64,000 nucleotides of DNA. Source: Pontivivens sp032464575 (GTDB taxonomy: Bacteria > Pseudomonadota > Alphaproteobacteria > Rhodobacterales > Rhodobacteraceae). The first letter of the stretch is position 1. Every line of letters begins with the position of its first letter. Shown here in pieces: positions 50,929 to 60,440 of the stretch. The stretch is taken from NCBI GenBank assembly GCA_032464575.1, contig JAWDKM010000001.1, forward strand, positions 310,001 through 374,000, read 5' to 3'. The notes under the pieces were generated by a model, which worked only from the letters and a program-made list of their open reading frames with translations, ran no database searches and was not told where the DNA came from. A program made the translations under genes and the position numbers.

Positions 50929-52128
50929 CTAGCCGGACAGGTCTGCGGCGATGGCGCGGAAGAGCGCGATGTATCCCTCCTCGACCGCCAGCGGGCGGAA
51001 GCCCGGGTCGGCGGAGTTGAGGGCGATGACCACGTTCGCAACGGGATCGATGTAGACGTACTGGCCATAGATGCCGGTCGCATAGGTCTCGCCCGGCGTT
51101 GCCCGCGGCGGCACCCACCACTGGTAGCCGTAGCCGATCGCGTCCTCCATCGCGGGCCGCAGCGGGTTCGCGGCTGTGCTTCGGGCGATCCAGTCCTCGG
51201 AGACGATGCGCCGACCGTCGATCTCGCCGCCGTTGGCGACCATGAGCCCGAAGCGCGCATAGTCGCGCGTGGTGAGGTTCAGGCCGCCGAGCACGAAGGC
51301 GACGCCGTGGCCGTCGGTGATGTAGTAGGGCTCGCCCTCCAGCCCCAGCGGGCCGGTCACCCGCTCCGACATCAGATCGGGGATCGAACGTCGCGTCGCA
51401 CCGCGGATCACCATCCCGATCACGTGGGTGTCGATAGAGACGTACTGGAACGCCTCACCCGCCGGCCGATCCCGCTGGGTGAGCGCTGCCGCGAACCCGT
51501 CCATCGAGCGGCCGAGTGCAAGGACGCGTCCCATCCTGTTGATGTCGCTTCCGTAATCCAGGTAGTCCTCGTCGAAGGTGACGCCCGAGGCCATCTGGAG
51601 CACGTCTCGGATGCGCACGCCCTCATAGGCCGAGCCCGCGAGTTCGGGCGCGTAGCGCTCCACCGGATCGTCGAGGGAAGCGATGGCGCCCTCTTCCACC
51701 ACGGTGCCCAGCAGGATCGAGAGGAAGGACTTCGCGACCGACCAGCTGATGCGCGGATCCCCGGCTTCGGTGCCTTCGAAATACGCTTCGTGCGTCAGCC
51801 GGCCGTCGCGCAGGACGACGAGTGCGGTTGCGTGGCGCTCCTCCAGCCACGCGGTGGTGGAGAGGGTTTTGCCGTCGTGCCGGAACGTGTCGGGCAACGG
51901 TCGCGGATCCTCGGGCAGCACCGTGACGGGCGTCCCGCCGCGTGGCAGCGCCGCCGTCTCGAACATCGTGCCCATCGAGGAGAAGTTGCCGACCATCCGC
52001 CCTTCGTCGAACAGGGTGTTGACGCGAACAAGCCGTTCGATGCGGTCGCGGTTGAGGACCCCGGCGACCGCCACCGCGACAACCAGCAACGCGACGAGCC
52101 TCAGGCTCCACTTCAGCGCGGAACGCAT
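50929..52128 (-). CDS. Beta-lactamase-family serine hydrolase
   Basis: The 399-residue protein has an N-terminal membrane anchor (about residues 8-25). It then has a beta-lactamase/DD-peptidase-like domain with Ser130-Val-Ala-Lys133 (SVAK), the YVS segment (FQYVSIDTHV), and a conserved GLNLTTRDYARFG and GYGYQWWVPP region. It should be an esterase or amidase on the periplasmic side. Class C enzymes share this fold but nothing shows antibiotic hydrolysis. Confidence 0.9.
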   Translation of the reverse strand: MRSALKWSLRLVALLVVAVAVAGVLNRDRIERLVRVNTLFDEGRMVGNFSSMGTMFETAALPRGGTPVTVLPEDPRPLPDTFRHDGKTLSTTAWLEERHATALVVLRDGRLTHEAYFEGTEAGDPRISWSVAKSFLSILLGTVVEEGAIASLDDPVERYAPELAGSAYEGVRIRDVLQMASGVTFDEDYLDYGSDINRMGRVLALGRSMDGFAAALTQRDRPAGEAFQYVSIDTHVIGMVIRGATRRSIPDLMSERVTGPLGLEGEPYYITDGHGVAFVLGGLNLTTRDYARFGLMVANGGEIDGRRIVSEDWIARSTAANPLRPAMEDAIGYGYQWWVPPRATPGETYATGIYGQYVYIDPVANVVIALNSADPGFRPLAVEEGYIALFRAIAADLSG

Positions 52129-52166
52129 TCCGTTTCCTCCCCTTTTCCGGCGCGCGGCCGTTCGGG

Positions 52167-52937
52167 TCAGGCTGACAGGAAGCGTTCGACCACGTCAACG
52201 AAGACGCGGGGTCGCTCGGCGTGAAGCCAGTGGCCGGCGCCCTCGATCACCTGGAACCGTGCGTCGGTGAACTGCGCGCGGATGGCGGGGCGGTGCGCCT
52301 CCGTCAGGTAGCTCGACGCGCCGCCCGCGAGAAACAGCGCGGGGCCGTCGAAGACGCCCTCCTGCCCCGTCCAGCCGACCGTGTCCGGCATCCCGTCGGC
52401 CAGCGCGTCGAGGTCAAGCTTCCAGCGCGGCTCCGCGATGTCGAGGCTCTGCAGCAGGAAGGCCCGGACCCCCGGATCGGGGACCGCGTCGGCGAGCCGG
52501 GCATCGGCGTCGGACCGGCGCGTCACGCCCGCAAGGTCGAGGGCGCGCATCGCCTCGATGTGGTGCATGTGGCTGTGTTCGTAGGCTACCGGCGCGATGT
52601 CGGCGACGACGAGCCTGCGCAACAGGTCGGGCCGTGTCAGCGCGAGCTGCATCGCCGCCTTGCCGCCCATCGAATGCCCCAAGAGATCGACCGGCCCGTC
52701 TCGCTCCGCGGCCACCTTCGCGAGGTCATCGGCCATCGCGGGATAGTCGTGCGGCCGCGCGCGCGGGCTGTCACCGTGATTGCGCATGTCGACCGCGATC
52801 ACCTCGCGCCCCGCGGCCAGGCGCTTGGCGATCGCGCCCCAGTTCCGGGCCGATCCGAAGAGGCCATGTGCGATCAGGAGCGGTGTCGCGTCGGTGCGGG
52901 GCTCGCCCGACGTAACCCGTTGCAGCTCTACGGCCAT
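52167..52937 (-). CDS. Alpha/beta hydrolase (YbfF-like esterase)
   Basis: The 256-residue protein has the alpha/beta-hydrolase fold: LLIAHGLFGSARNWG near the N-terminus, the nucleophile elbow GHSMGG with Ser89, an acidic residue late in strand 7, and the catalytic His in VIEGAGHWLHAERP. The pattern fits the YbfF/short-chain esterase group. Its start is ATG 52937. The substrate is unknown. It is 38 bases upstream of the serine hydrolase gene on the same strand. Confidence 0.9.
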   Translation of the reverse strand: MAVELQRVTSGEPRTDATPLLIAHGLFGSARNWGAIAKRLAAGREVIAVDMRNHGDSPRARPHDYPAMADDLAKVAAERDGPVDLLGHSMGGKAAMQLALTRPDLLRRLVVADIAPVAYEHSHMHHIEAMRALDLAGVTRRSDADARLADAVPDPGVRAFLLQSLDIAEPRWKLDLDALADGMPDTVGWTGQEGVFDGPALFLAGGASSYLTEAHRPAIRAQFTDARFQVIEGAGHWLHAERPRVFVDVVERFLSA

Positions 52938-53088
52938 GTCTTATCCCTCCCCACGCCTTGCGGACGATTGCTCCGGCGGATGCTCGCGTGTTAGCGGTGA
53001 ACAAAGCCGGGGTGAACGGTGTCGGCGTCTCGACCCCTATACCGCGAGGTCATCACATGTCCATCCAAGGGGAAGGGAGACGGGCACC

Positions 53089-54903
53089 GTGGAGGCGGAG
53101 AACGATCGGACGGTCAAGGCGAGGCTCCGGCTGATCGCGACGACGGACCTGCACATGTCCCTGACCGGGGAGCCGTTGCCCGGCACGGCGAACGGCACCG
53201 CCGGTCTGGCGGGCCTCGCGACCGCTGTCGAGGCGGCCCGCTGCGAGGCGGGCGGAGCGAGCCTGCTCTTCGATGTCGGCGACACGCTGCAGGGCAACGC
53301 GATGGCCGACTACATCGCGCAGTCCTGCCCGGATGCGCCCCATCCGATCTACGGCGCGTTCAACCTGCTGGGCTACGACGCCGTGACCTTCGGCAACCAC
53401 GACGTCGATTTCGGTCTCGAAATCTTCGACGGGTTCCGTCGGGCGCTGAGCGCGCCGATGGTCAACGCCAATATGCGCCGGCGGGACGGCGGGCCCGGCT
53501 GGCGCCGATTCGAGGTGATCGAGACCGAGGTCGCGCCGGGCCGGACCGTCCGGATCGGGGTGACCGGCGTGCTGCCGCCGCGCGTGATGCGCTGGAACCG
53601 CCATCACCTGCACGACCGGGCCGAGGTTCTGCCCTGCGCGGACGCGGTCGAGACGGTGCTGCCCGACATCCGCGCGGCGGGCGCCGATCTCGTGATCGTG
53701 CTCGCCCATTGCGGGATCGTGCCGCCGGGCCATCCGGACGAGGACGAGCAGGCCGCGCTCGCCGTCGCCGCGGTGCCCGGCGTCGACGTCGTCCTGTGCG
53801 GCCACCAGCACCGGACGTTTCCGGGGCAGGACATCCCCGCACTTGCCGGGCGGATCGATCCGATCCGGGGCGCGCTGGACGGCAAGCCCGCGATCATGCC
53901 CGGCTGGAACGGGGAGAAGATCGGCGTGCTCGACCTCGACCTCGAACGGGCCGACGGGGCGTGGCGCGTGACCGGGCACCGCGCGGGCTTTCGCGTGGCC
54001 GGGGCGCCGGATCGCCGTGTGACGGGGCTGGCAGCACCCTACCTGTCGGCGGTACAGGACAGGCTTGCGGAGCCGTTGGGCCGGACCAGCGTCCCGCTCG
54101 ACACCACGCTGGCGGCCCTTGCCGACAGCTCCGCCGTGCGCGCCATGCGCGCGGCGTTCGAGGGGGCGGGCAAGGCCGCCCTTTCGACCGACTGCCCGAT
54201 CGTCGCGGCGGCCGCGCCGTTCCGCACCGGAGGCCGCTCGGGGCCGGGGGCCTTCACCCGCATCCGCTCGGGCACGCTGACGCGCGGGGACGTGGCCGAC
54301 TTGTGCCCCTACCCAAACCGCATGGTCGCGATCTCGGCCACAGGGCGCGACATCGTCGACTGGCTGGAGATGGCCGCGATCCACTTCGGCACGCTCAACG
54401 GTTCGGGGCCGGTCCGGCGCCTGCTGCAGCCGGAGGTACCGGGCTACAATTTCGACTCGCTGTCGGGTTTCCACTACGAGATCGACGTAACGCAGCCGCC
54501 CCGCTTCGGCGTGGGCGGGGAACTTCTGGATCCGGAGGCGCGCCGGGTGCGCAACCTGACCCGCGACGGCCGTGCGGTGCGTGACGCGGACCGGTTCGTG
54601 GTGGTGGTGACGAGCTATCGCGCGGGCGGGGGCGGCAACTACCGGCACCTGCCCGACCTGCCGTTGGTCCACGAGGACCTGGGGCTGATGAGCGACCTCG
54701 TCGAGCGCTGGGTGAGCGCCCAGCCCGAAGGCATCACGCTGCCGCGGCCCGTCTGGCGTCACGCGCCGTCGCAGCCCGTGGAGGCGGACCTGCGGACCGG
54801 TGCGCCGCTGGAGCTCGGCGGCAACATCCCCCCGCTGCGCCAGATCGGCGAGACGGTGGACGGCTGGCAGGACTGGCGCGTGACCCTCGGCCGAACGGTC
54901 TAG
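53089..54903 (+). CDS. 5'-nucleotidase/2',3'-cyclic phosphodiesterase-like protein
   Basis: The 604-residue protein has the calcineurin-like metallophosphatase domain with ATTDLHMS, FDVGDTLQGN, FGNHDVDFG, LAHCGIV and CGHQHRTFPG. A 5'-nucleotidase C-terminal domain follows, with LCPYPNRMVAISATGRDIVDWLEMAA and a substrate-binding YNFDSLSGFHYEID. It starts at GTG 53089 with a weak GGGAGA site. No signal peptide is visible, which is unusual since this family is mostly periplasmic. The long frame upstream overlaps the opposite esterase gene and is a shadow. Confidence 0.88.
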   Translation: MEAENDRTVKARLRLIATTDLHMSLTGEPLPGTANGTAGLAGLATAVEAARCEAGGASLLFDVGDTLQGNAMADYIAQSCPDAPHPIYGAFNLLGYDAVTFGNHDVDFGLEIFDGFRRALSAPMVNANMRRRDGGPGWRRFEVIETEVAPGRTVRIGVTGVLPPRVMRWNRHHLHDRAEVLPCADAVETVLPDIRAAGADLVIVLAHCGIVPPGHPDEDEQAALAVAAVPGVDVVLCGHQHRTFPGQDIPALAGRIDPIRGALDGKPAIMPGWNGEKIGVLDLDLERADGAWRVTGHRAGFRVAGAPDRRVTGLAAPYLSAVQDRLAEPLGRTSVPLDTTLAALADSSAVRAMRAAFEGAGKAALSTDCPIVAAAAPFRTGGRSGPGAFTRIRSGTLTRGDVADLCPYPNRMVAISATGRDIVDWLEMAAIHFGTLNGSGPVRRLLQPEVPGYNFDSLSGFHYEIDVTQPPRFGVGGELLDPEARRVRNLTRDGRAVRDADRFVVVVTSYRAGGGGNYRHLPDLPLVHEDLGLMSDLVERWVSAQPEGITLPRPVWRHAPSQPVEADLRTGAPLELGGNIPPLRQIGETVDGWQDWRVTLGRTV

Positions 54904-55422
54904 CGGCTGTCTGACGCTCGTGGGCTGGGCACAACATTGGTGCCGGTGCCCGGCTTGGCTTCGTGGAGCATGTGGGCTGCTGGCCTGCAAAGTCGGGCAA
55001 CGTGGAGAGGATCGCGGGTGCGGCCGTGACTGGCGATGGACCGACTGGAATCTCCATCTAGCGCGATGACGCGATGGCCGCTCCGGAAGCTCAGGGTTTT
55101 CGCCGCTTCCGGAACGACTCGCCTTCGCTCGCCAGCCGCTGGCCCATGAAAAGCCCTTGCAGCGAAACGGACTGTCGGCCCGTCGAGAATCCCGTGCAGT
55201 GCAACCGCCATGGCCCTCCATCGAAGCTGCAAAGTATCTCGGTGCCGAGACTGCCGCAGACGTACCAACGATCGCGGACTGCGCATGATCTCCGGCATTA
55301 CACGTCCGACCGTCATACGCACGGTGCTCCCGCACCTACATGCTCATGTAGCACAGGCCCGAGCCGTACGCGCCGCTGCTGCGGGGACCGTCCGTCGGGA
55401 GACGAACGGCCAGACGTCGACC
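54904..55422. other. 519-base stretch without a convincing gene
   Basis: Open frames here (for example 54900-55322 on the minus strand) have no recognisable domain, no ribosome site and codon use unlike the neighbours. One inverted repeat, TCCGGAAGC (55082-55090) with GCTTCCGGA (55105-55113), is visible. The composition is slightly less GC-rich than nearby genes, which could mark an old insertion. I see no transposase or attachment site. Confidence 0.5.
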
Positions 55423-56643
55423 TCAGGCCGTGCGCGCCTGCGCCGAACGGGTCGACGCCACGAGGCCCCCGATGGCCGCGTCGAGCGCGCCGGCCCCGTG
55501 CGGCAGGCCGAGCGCCTTCAGCCCGGCATCGACCACCGCCAGGGTGCCCAGCAGCGCATGCGGGCTCAGGTGGCCCATGTGACCGATGCGGAACAGCTCC
55601 ACCCCCCGGTCCGCCGTCATGTCGAGCGCGAGCCCGACGCCGAGCGTCACGCCCATCTGGTGCTCACACCAGCGGCGCAGGGGCTCGGCCTGCCCGCCCT
55701 CGATCCGGAACGTGGTGACGGCGATCGAGCGGTGGGCGCGGTCGGCGACGTTGGGCACCACGACCCCGCCGCCTGCCCAGGCCTCGGCTGCGTTCCAGAC
55801 GGCCTCGGCCAGTTTCGCGTGACGCTCCAGCGCGTTGTCGACCCCCTCCTCGTGGACCAGCATGTCGAGCGCCTCGCGCAGGCCGTAGAGGTGGTGCGTG
55901 GGCGCCGTGCCGGCGAAGCGCTGATAGAAGAGGTCGGGCCGCGCCCGCCGCTCCCAGTCCCAGTAGCCCGAGCGCAGGTCGGCGCGCTCCCACGCGGCCC
56001 AGGCGCGCGGTCCGTGGTAGACGAAGCTCATGCCCGCAGGCGTCATCAGCCCCTTCTGGCAGCCGGTCACCATCACGTCGACGTTCCAGGCGTCCATCTC
56101 GAACGGCTCGCAGCCCAGCGAGGCGATGCAGTCCACCATGAAGAGCGCCTCGTGGCCGGTGGCCCGGATCGCACGGCCGAGCGTGGCGATGTCGTTGCGC
56201 ACCGAGGACGCGGTGTCGGTCTGGACGCAGAGCACCGCCTTGATCCGGCCGTCATCGGCCTTCAGCGCCTCGACCACGCGGTCCACGTCGATCGGGGCGC
56301 GCGGGCCGAAGTCGATCATGTCGGAGGTGACGCCGAGCTTTCCCACCATCTCCCGCCAGCCCTGGGCGAAGCGCCCGGTGGCAAGCACCAGCACATGGTC
56401 GCCGCGCGACAGCACGTTGCACAGCGCCGCCTCCCACGCGCCATGGCCGTTCGCGATGTAGAAGGACACGTCATGCTCGGTCCGCGCCACCGTCTTCAGG
56501 TCGCGCACGAGGCCGGGCATCATGTCGACGAGCTCGCCCTCGTAGATGTTCGGCGAGCCGCGATGCATCGCGCGCAACACCCGTTCCGGCGCGGGGCTCG
56601 GTCCCGGTATGGCGAGCATGGGCTGTCCGAAGGCGAGCGACAT
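55423..56643 (-). CDS. Alanine-glyoxylate-type aminotransferase
   Basis: The 406-residue protein is a PLP aminotransferase of the alanine/serine-glyoxylate group: LAIPGPSPAPERVLRAMHRGSPNIYEGELVDMM at the start, ANGHGAWEAALCN, FMVDCIASLG and the PLP lysine in TGCQKGLMTPAG. The later HLYGLREALDML and FRIGHMGHLSP segments are typical. It cannot be told whether the amino donor is serine, alanine or ureidoglycine. LysR gene upstream at 56732 on the same strand. Confidence 0.9.
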   Translation of the reverse strand: MSLAFGQPMLAIPGPSPAPERVLRAMHRGSPNIYEGELVDMMPGLVRDLKTVARTEHDVSFYIANGHGAWEAALCNVLSRGDHVLVLATGRFAQGWREMVGKLGVTSDMIDFGPRAPIDVDRVVEALKADDGRIKAVLCVQTDTASSVRNDIATLGRAIRATGHEALFMVDCIASLGCEPFEMDAWNVDVMVTGCQKGLMTPAGMSFVYHGPRAWAAWERADLRSGYWDWERRARPDLFYQRFAGTAPTHHLYGLREALDMLVHEEGVDNALERHAKLAEAVWNAAEAWAGGGVVVPNVADRAHRSIAVTTFRIEGGQAEPLRRWCEHQMGVTLGVGLALDMTADRGVELFRIGHMGHLSPHALLGTLAVVDAGLKALGLPHGAGALDAAIGGLVASTRSAQARTA

Positions 56644-56731
56644 GGGCGGTTCTCCTCTGCTTGTGGATATGAGAGGGCCGACGGGGCGCCCTGTCCAGCG
56701 GCGAAATCATCAAAAAGCATGATGCGAAACT

Positions 56732-57634
56732 TCACCGCAGGCGACGCAACTGGTCCGGTATGGCAACGGCGGCATGGTCGACGAAGGCGCGGACCGCCGG
56801 CCGCATCAGGCGTCGCGAGGTGAAGGCGAGGTGGACCGGCGCGCGCCGCGCGTGCCAGTCGGGCAGCACGCGCACCAGTCGCCCCGCCTCGATCGCAGGC
56901 GCCGCGACGATATCGGGCAGGACCACGACCATCTCCCCGGCGACGGCCACATCCATCAGGAGCCACGGGTTCATGCTCACGAGCCGCGGGGCGAGATCCA
57001 CGGTGCGCTCCCGCCCTCCATGCGTGGCAAGCGTCAGTGCAGGGATCTGTCCGGTTCCGGGGTGGAGCAGTCCAAGCGGATGATGCGCGAGACCCTCCGG
57101 ACAGGTCGGGACCGGTGCGTCGGGTGCCGCATAAAGGCCGGCGAAGACGACGCCCACGGGCTTCGCGATCAACCGGTCGTCGGCCGGGGGGCCGACGCGC
57201 ACGACCACGTCGAACCGGTCCTCGATGAGATCGATATGCCGGTCGGACAGGTCGACCTCCAGCCTGCAGGCGGGATAGTCCGCGAGGAACGTCGCCACGA
57301 CGGGCGCGAGGATCGCCTGACCGAAGATGACGGGCGTGCTGACCGCGACGCAGCCCGCGGGCTTTTCGCGCAGACGGTCGAGCGTGAGTTCGGCCGCGTT
57401 GGCCTGTTCCAGCATCTCCTCGGCATGGAGCGCGGCGACCTCGCCCGCCTCGGTGATCCGCACGCTGCGCGACGTCCGTTCGTAGAAGCGCAGGCCGGCG
57501 CGCTCTTCCATCCGGGCGACACGGCGGCTCACGGTCGTGCTCGGCAGGCGCAAGGCCCGCGCCGCACCCGCGAACGTGCCTTGCCGCCGCAGCTCCGCGA
57601 GGATCCGGGCGTCGATGAGGTCGGATATGATCAT
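56732..57634 (-). CDS. LysR-family transcriptional regulator
   Basis: The 300-residue protein has a winged helix-turn-helix at the N-terminus (FAGAARALRLPSTTVSRRVARMEERAGLRFYERTSRSVRITEAG) and a periplasmic-binding-protein-like effector domain. It is divergent from the isochorismatase-like gene with a 142-base gap. A candidate site GTGA-N9-TCAC lies at 57711-57727. The usual LysR arrangement makes the isochorismatase gene a likely target. The effector is unknown. Confidence 0.93.
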   Translation of the reverse strand: MIISDLIDARILAELRRQGTFAGAARALRLPSTTVSRRVARMEERAGLRFYERTSRSVRITEAGEVAALHAEEMLEQANAAELTLDRLREKPAGCVAVSTPVIFGQAILAPVVATFLADYPACRLEVDLSDRHIDLIEDRFDVVVRVGPPADDRLIAKPVGVVFAGLYAAPDAPVPTCPEGLAHHPLGLLHPGTGQIPALTLATHGGRERTVDLAPRLVSMNPWLLMDVAVAGEMVVVLPDIVAAPAIEAGRLVRVLPDWHARRAPVHLAFTSRRLMRPAVRAFVDHAAVAIPDQLRRLR

Positions 57635-57776
57635 CCCGTTCGGGCCAACGCTGCGGCCCGGTTTCGTCCCGTTGTATCAGGCAGATGAAGGCTCATGTGA
57701 GGCCCGTGCCGTGAACGTCCGGGTCACAACGACACGGATGGCGGCATGGTGCAAGTGCCAGAAGGGAAGCGAATCC

Positions 57777-58460
57777 ATGTCCATGCCAAGCTCCGACCTG
57801 ACGCCGGAGAACTGCGTCTTTCTGATGATCGACCACCAGACCGGCCTGATGCAGTTCCTGCCCTCGATCGACCCCCTGCAGCTCAAGAACAACATCCTGG
57901 GCATGGCGCGGACGGCGAAGGCCTTCGACATTCCCGTCGTCATGGGCACGAGCTGGCCCCACGGCCCGAACGGTCCCACCATGCCGGAACTGAAGGCGCT
58001 GTTTCCGGAGGTCGAGGTAATCGACCGGCCCGTGGTCAACTTCTGGAAGGACGAAGCGTCGCGGCAGGCGGTCGAGGCGACGGGCCGCCGAAAGCTCGTG
58101 ATCGCGGGCCTCGCGACGGAAGTCTGCGCGGCTTTCCCTGCGATCTCGGCCCTGCGCGACGGCTACGAGACCTATGTGGTGATCGACGCCTGTGCGGACT
58201 TCAATCCGCAGATCACCGACGTCACGACGCAGCGCCTTGCCGCTGCCGGGGTCATCGTGACGACCTGGGTCGCGGTGCTGGCGGAGCTTGCCTCCAACAC
58301 GGAAGTGAACGGCCGGCATATCGGTCGCCTCCTGACCGATCATGTGGGTCAGTATTATGCCGCGATGAACAACTTCCTCGGTACGTCTGCCCATGCCGAT
58401 GACGTGCGGCAGGGCGTCGGCCTGACCGGCACGCCGCCGATCCCCGCACCGCTGTCCTGA
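57777..58460 (+). CDS. Isochorismatase-family hydrolase
   Basis: The 227-residue protein has the cysteine hydrolase core: FLMIDHQTGLMQFL (catalytic Asp), a Lys region (VVNFWKDEASRQAV), and the nucleophile in GLATEVCAAFPAISAL. The family hydrolyses amides such as nicotinamide and ureidoacrylate or isochorismate-like ethers. ATG 57777 has AGAAGGGAAG upstream. It is divergent from the LysR regulator. Substrate not determined. Confidence 0.9.
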   Translation: MSMPSSDLTPENCVFLMIDHQTGLMQFLPSIDPLQLKNNILGMARTAKAFDIPVVMGTSWPHGPNGPTMPELKALFPEVEVIDRPVVNFWKDEASRQAVEATGRRKLVIAGLATEVCAAFPAISALRDGYETYVVIDACADFNPQITDVTTQRLAAAGVIVTTWVAVLAELASNTEVNGRHIGRLLTDHVGQYYAAMNNFLGTSAHADDVRQGVGLTGTPPIPAPLS

Positions 58461-58491
58461 GCGGTCGCGGGCCTGCTGCCCGGCACCGCCC

Positions 58492-59634
58492 TCAGCCGAA
58501 ATAGCCTTGCAGGATCCGGGTGTAGATGGCCTTGAGCTGGTGGATGTGATCGACGCGAACGTGCTCGTCCACCTGGTGCATCGACTGGCCGACGAGGCCG
58601 AATTCGACGACCGGGCAGTGATCCTTGACGAAGCGCGCGTCCGAGGTGCCGCCGGTGGTGGAAAGCTCGGGCGCGAGCCCCGTCTCCGCCTCCACCGCCT
58701 GCCCGATGAGGTCGGAGAGCTCGCCGGGCGGCGTGATGAAGCTCTCGCCCGAGATCCTCAGGCGCAGATCGAAGGCAACGCCCGTCTCGCGGCTCATCTG
58801 CTGGGCCTCGCGCTGGAGCCAGTCGGACAGGCCCGCGCCGGTATGCGCGTCGTTGAAGCGGATGTTGACCGTGGCGCGGCCCTGCCGGGGGATCACGTTG
58901 TTGGCCCGATTGCCGACATCGATGGTGGTGATCGCGAGGGTCGAGGCGTCGAAATGCGCGGTGCCGGCATCGAGGTCGTGCCGCGCCAGCTTGTCGAGCA
59001 GCCGTACGAGCGCGGGCAGCGGATTGAGTGCACGGTGCGGGTAGGCGGAATGGCCCTGCCGGCCGGTCGCCTCGATATGAGCCGTCATGGAGCCGCGCCG
59101 CCCGATCTTCATCATCTCGCCCATGCGCTCGGGCGAGGTGGGCTCGCCGACGAGGCAGTGGTCCATCCGCTCGCCCCGTGCCGTCATCCAATCGAGGATC
59201 GCGGCGGTGCCGTCGACGCCGTCGCCCTCCTCATCGCCGGTGATGGCGAGCACGACGGAGCCGTCGGGCGGGGTTTGGTGCACGAAGTCGATGGCCGCGG
59301 CGGCAAAGGCGGCGACGCCCGACTTCATGTCGCACGCCCCGCGGCCGTAGAGGGTGCCGTCCACGATCTCCGCGCCGAAGGGATCGTGGCTCCAGTCCGC
59401 GCGGTCGCCGACGGGGACCACGTCCGTGTGCCCGTTGAAGCCGAAGGTGCGTCCGTTGCGCCCCTCGCCCCAGCGGGCGAAGAGGTTGGCGATGCCGTTC
59501 CGGTCCACCCGCACGGTGCGGAACCCGGCCTCCGACAGCAGCCGGTCGAGCAGCACCATCGCGCCGCCCTCCTCCGGCGTGACAGAGGGACAACGGATCA
59601 GCTCCTGCGTCAGCGCGACGGGGTCGATGGTCAT
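58492..59634 (-). CDS. dapE: Succinyl-diaminopimelate desuccinylase
   Basis: DapE releases LL-2,6-diaminopimelate for lysine and peptidoglycan. The 380-residue M20 protein has GFNGHTDVVPVGD, GRGACDMKSGVAAF, TGDEEGDGVDGT, and GEPTSPERMGEMMKIGRRGSM. The C-terminal zinc ligand region FGLVGQSMHQVDEHVRVDHI is intact. It starts at ATG 59634, which overlaps the GNAT gene stop. The operon order on the minus strand is HAD, GNAT, dapE. Confidence 0.97.
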   Translation of the reverse strand: MTIDPVALTQELIRCPSVTPEEGGAMVLLDRLLSEAGFRTVRVDRNGIANLFARWGEGRNGRTFGFNGHTDVVPVGDRADWSHDPFGAEIVDGTLYGRGACDMKSGVAAFAAAAIDFVHQTPPDGSVVLAITGDEEGDGVDGTAAILDWMTARGERMDHCLVGEPTSPERMGEMMKIGRRGSMTAHIEATGRQGHSAYPHRALNPLPALVRLLDKLARHDLDAGTAHFDASTLAITTIDVGNRANNVIPRQGRATVNIRFNDAHTGAGLSDWLQREAQQMSRETGVAFDLRLRISGESFITPPGELSDLIGQAVEAETGLAPELSTTGGTSDARFVKDHCPVVEFGLVGQSMHQVDEHVRVDHIHQLKAIYTRILQGYFG

Positions 59635-60440
59635 CCCAGCTCCATTGTGGCGATCCCGAACAGGCGGGAATGGTCGGTCGCAGGCGGCTTGCCGCGATAC
59701 ATGCGGGCGGTCTCGAACACGGGCGTGGCGGCGAGGAGGCCTGCCAGCGCCTCTCCCGCCGGGTTCGCGTCGGGGATGTCGACGAAAACTCTGGGTTCTC
59801 CGAAGCTTGCGGCTGCGGCTTCGACCAGTTTCACGGCCGTTTCCGCATCCGGAGCAATGAGCGGACCGATCTTGGCGCCGTCACCGCAGCGCCGGATCGT
59901 GACAAGCGTGCCCGGTCCGGCCGTCAAGGTGCGGCGATGCCCCGTATCCGTGAACCATGCGGCCGCGAAGCGAGGCCGCGCCGCGCCGTTCACCGCCTGA
60001 TCGAGGGCGATGAGTTCCGCAGGCGCACCGCTCGCGACACCGTCATGTGCGACCGGCGTGATGTCCGAGGCAAAGCGCACCGTCCGCCCGGTCTTCACGA
60101 AGCCGGACCGGGCGTAGTTCTCCTGCTGGGCCGGCACGCCGTCGAGGCCCACGGTGCGCTCGCCCGCATGTTCGAGCGCGGCCTGCCAGATGGCCCAACC
60201 GTGACCCTGCCCCCGATGTTCCGGCCGGCACAGATAGAGGCCGAGGAAGGCGAGCGCGTCGCAATGGTTCACCACGCTGATCGCAGCCGCGGGCCTGCCG
60301 TCCACATCGTTGACGAAGAACCCGTCCGGGTCGGCGGCGAGGAAGGCTGCCGCGTCGTCGCGGCCCGGGTTCCAGCCCTCCGCCGCGGCCCAATCGAGGA
60401 TCATAGGCAGTTCGTCGGCGCGTGCCGTGCGGACCGTCAT
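59631..60440 (-). CDS. GNAT-family acetyltransferase, two-domain
   Basis: The 269-residue protein has a GNAT domain (residues about 1-130; acetyl-CoA loop RPEHRGQGHGWAIWQAAL). It also has a second GNAT-like domain (about 135-265) of the Acetyltransf_18 kind. It overlaps both neighbours by ATGA. The substrate is unknown. The link to dapE is positional. Confidence 0.88.
   Translation of the reverse strand: MTVRTARADELPMILDWAAAEGWNPGRDDAAAFLAADPDGFFVNDVDGRPAAAISVVNHCDALAFLGLYLCRPEHRGQGHGWAIWQAALEHAGERTVGLDGVPAQQENYARSGFVKTGRTVRFASDITPVAHDGVASGAPAELIALDQAVNGAARPRFAAAWFTDTGHRRTLTAGPGTLVTIRRCGDGAKIGPLIAPDAETAVKLVEAAAASFGEPRVFVDIPDANPAGEALAGLLAATPVFETARMYRGKPPATDHSRLFGIATMELG

Noticed and set aside
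50929..52128. Antibiotic resistance gene
   Set aside because: The fold is beta-lactamase-like, but the motifs fit general serine hydrolases and nothing shows drug hydrolysis.
54900..55322. 140-codon minus-strand frame after the nucleotidase gene
   Set aside because: No domain, no ribosome site, codon use unlike its neighbours; treated as gene-free.
53053..55335. A 760-codon minus-strand frame opposite the nucleotidase
   Set aside because: Antisense to a certain gene with no domains; the non-overlapping end shows no protein pattern.
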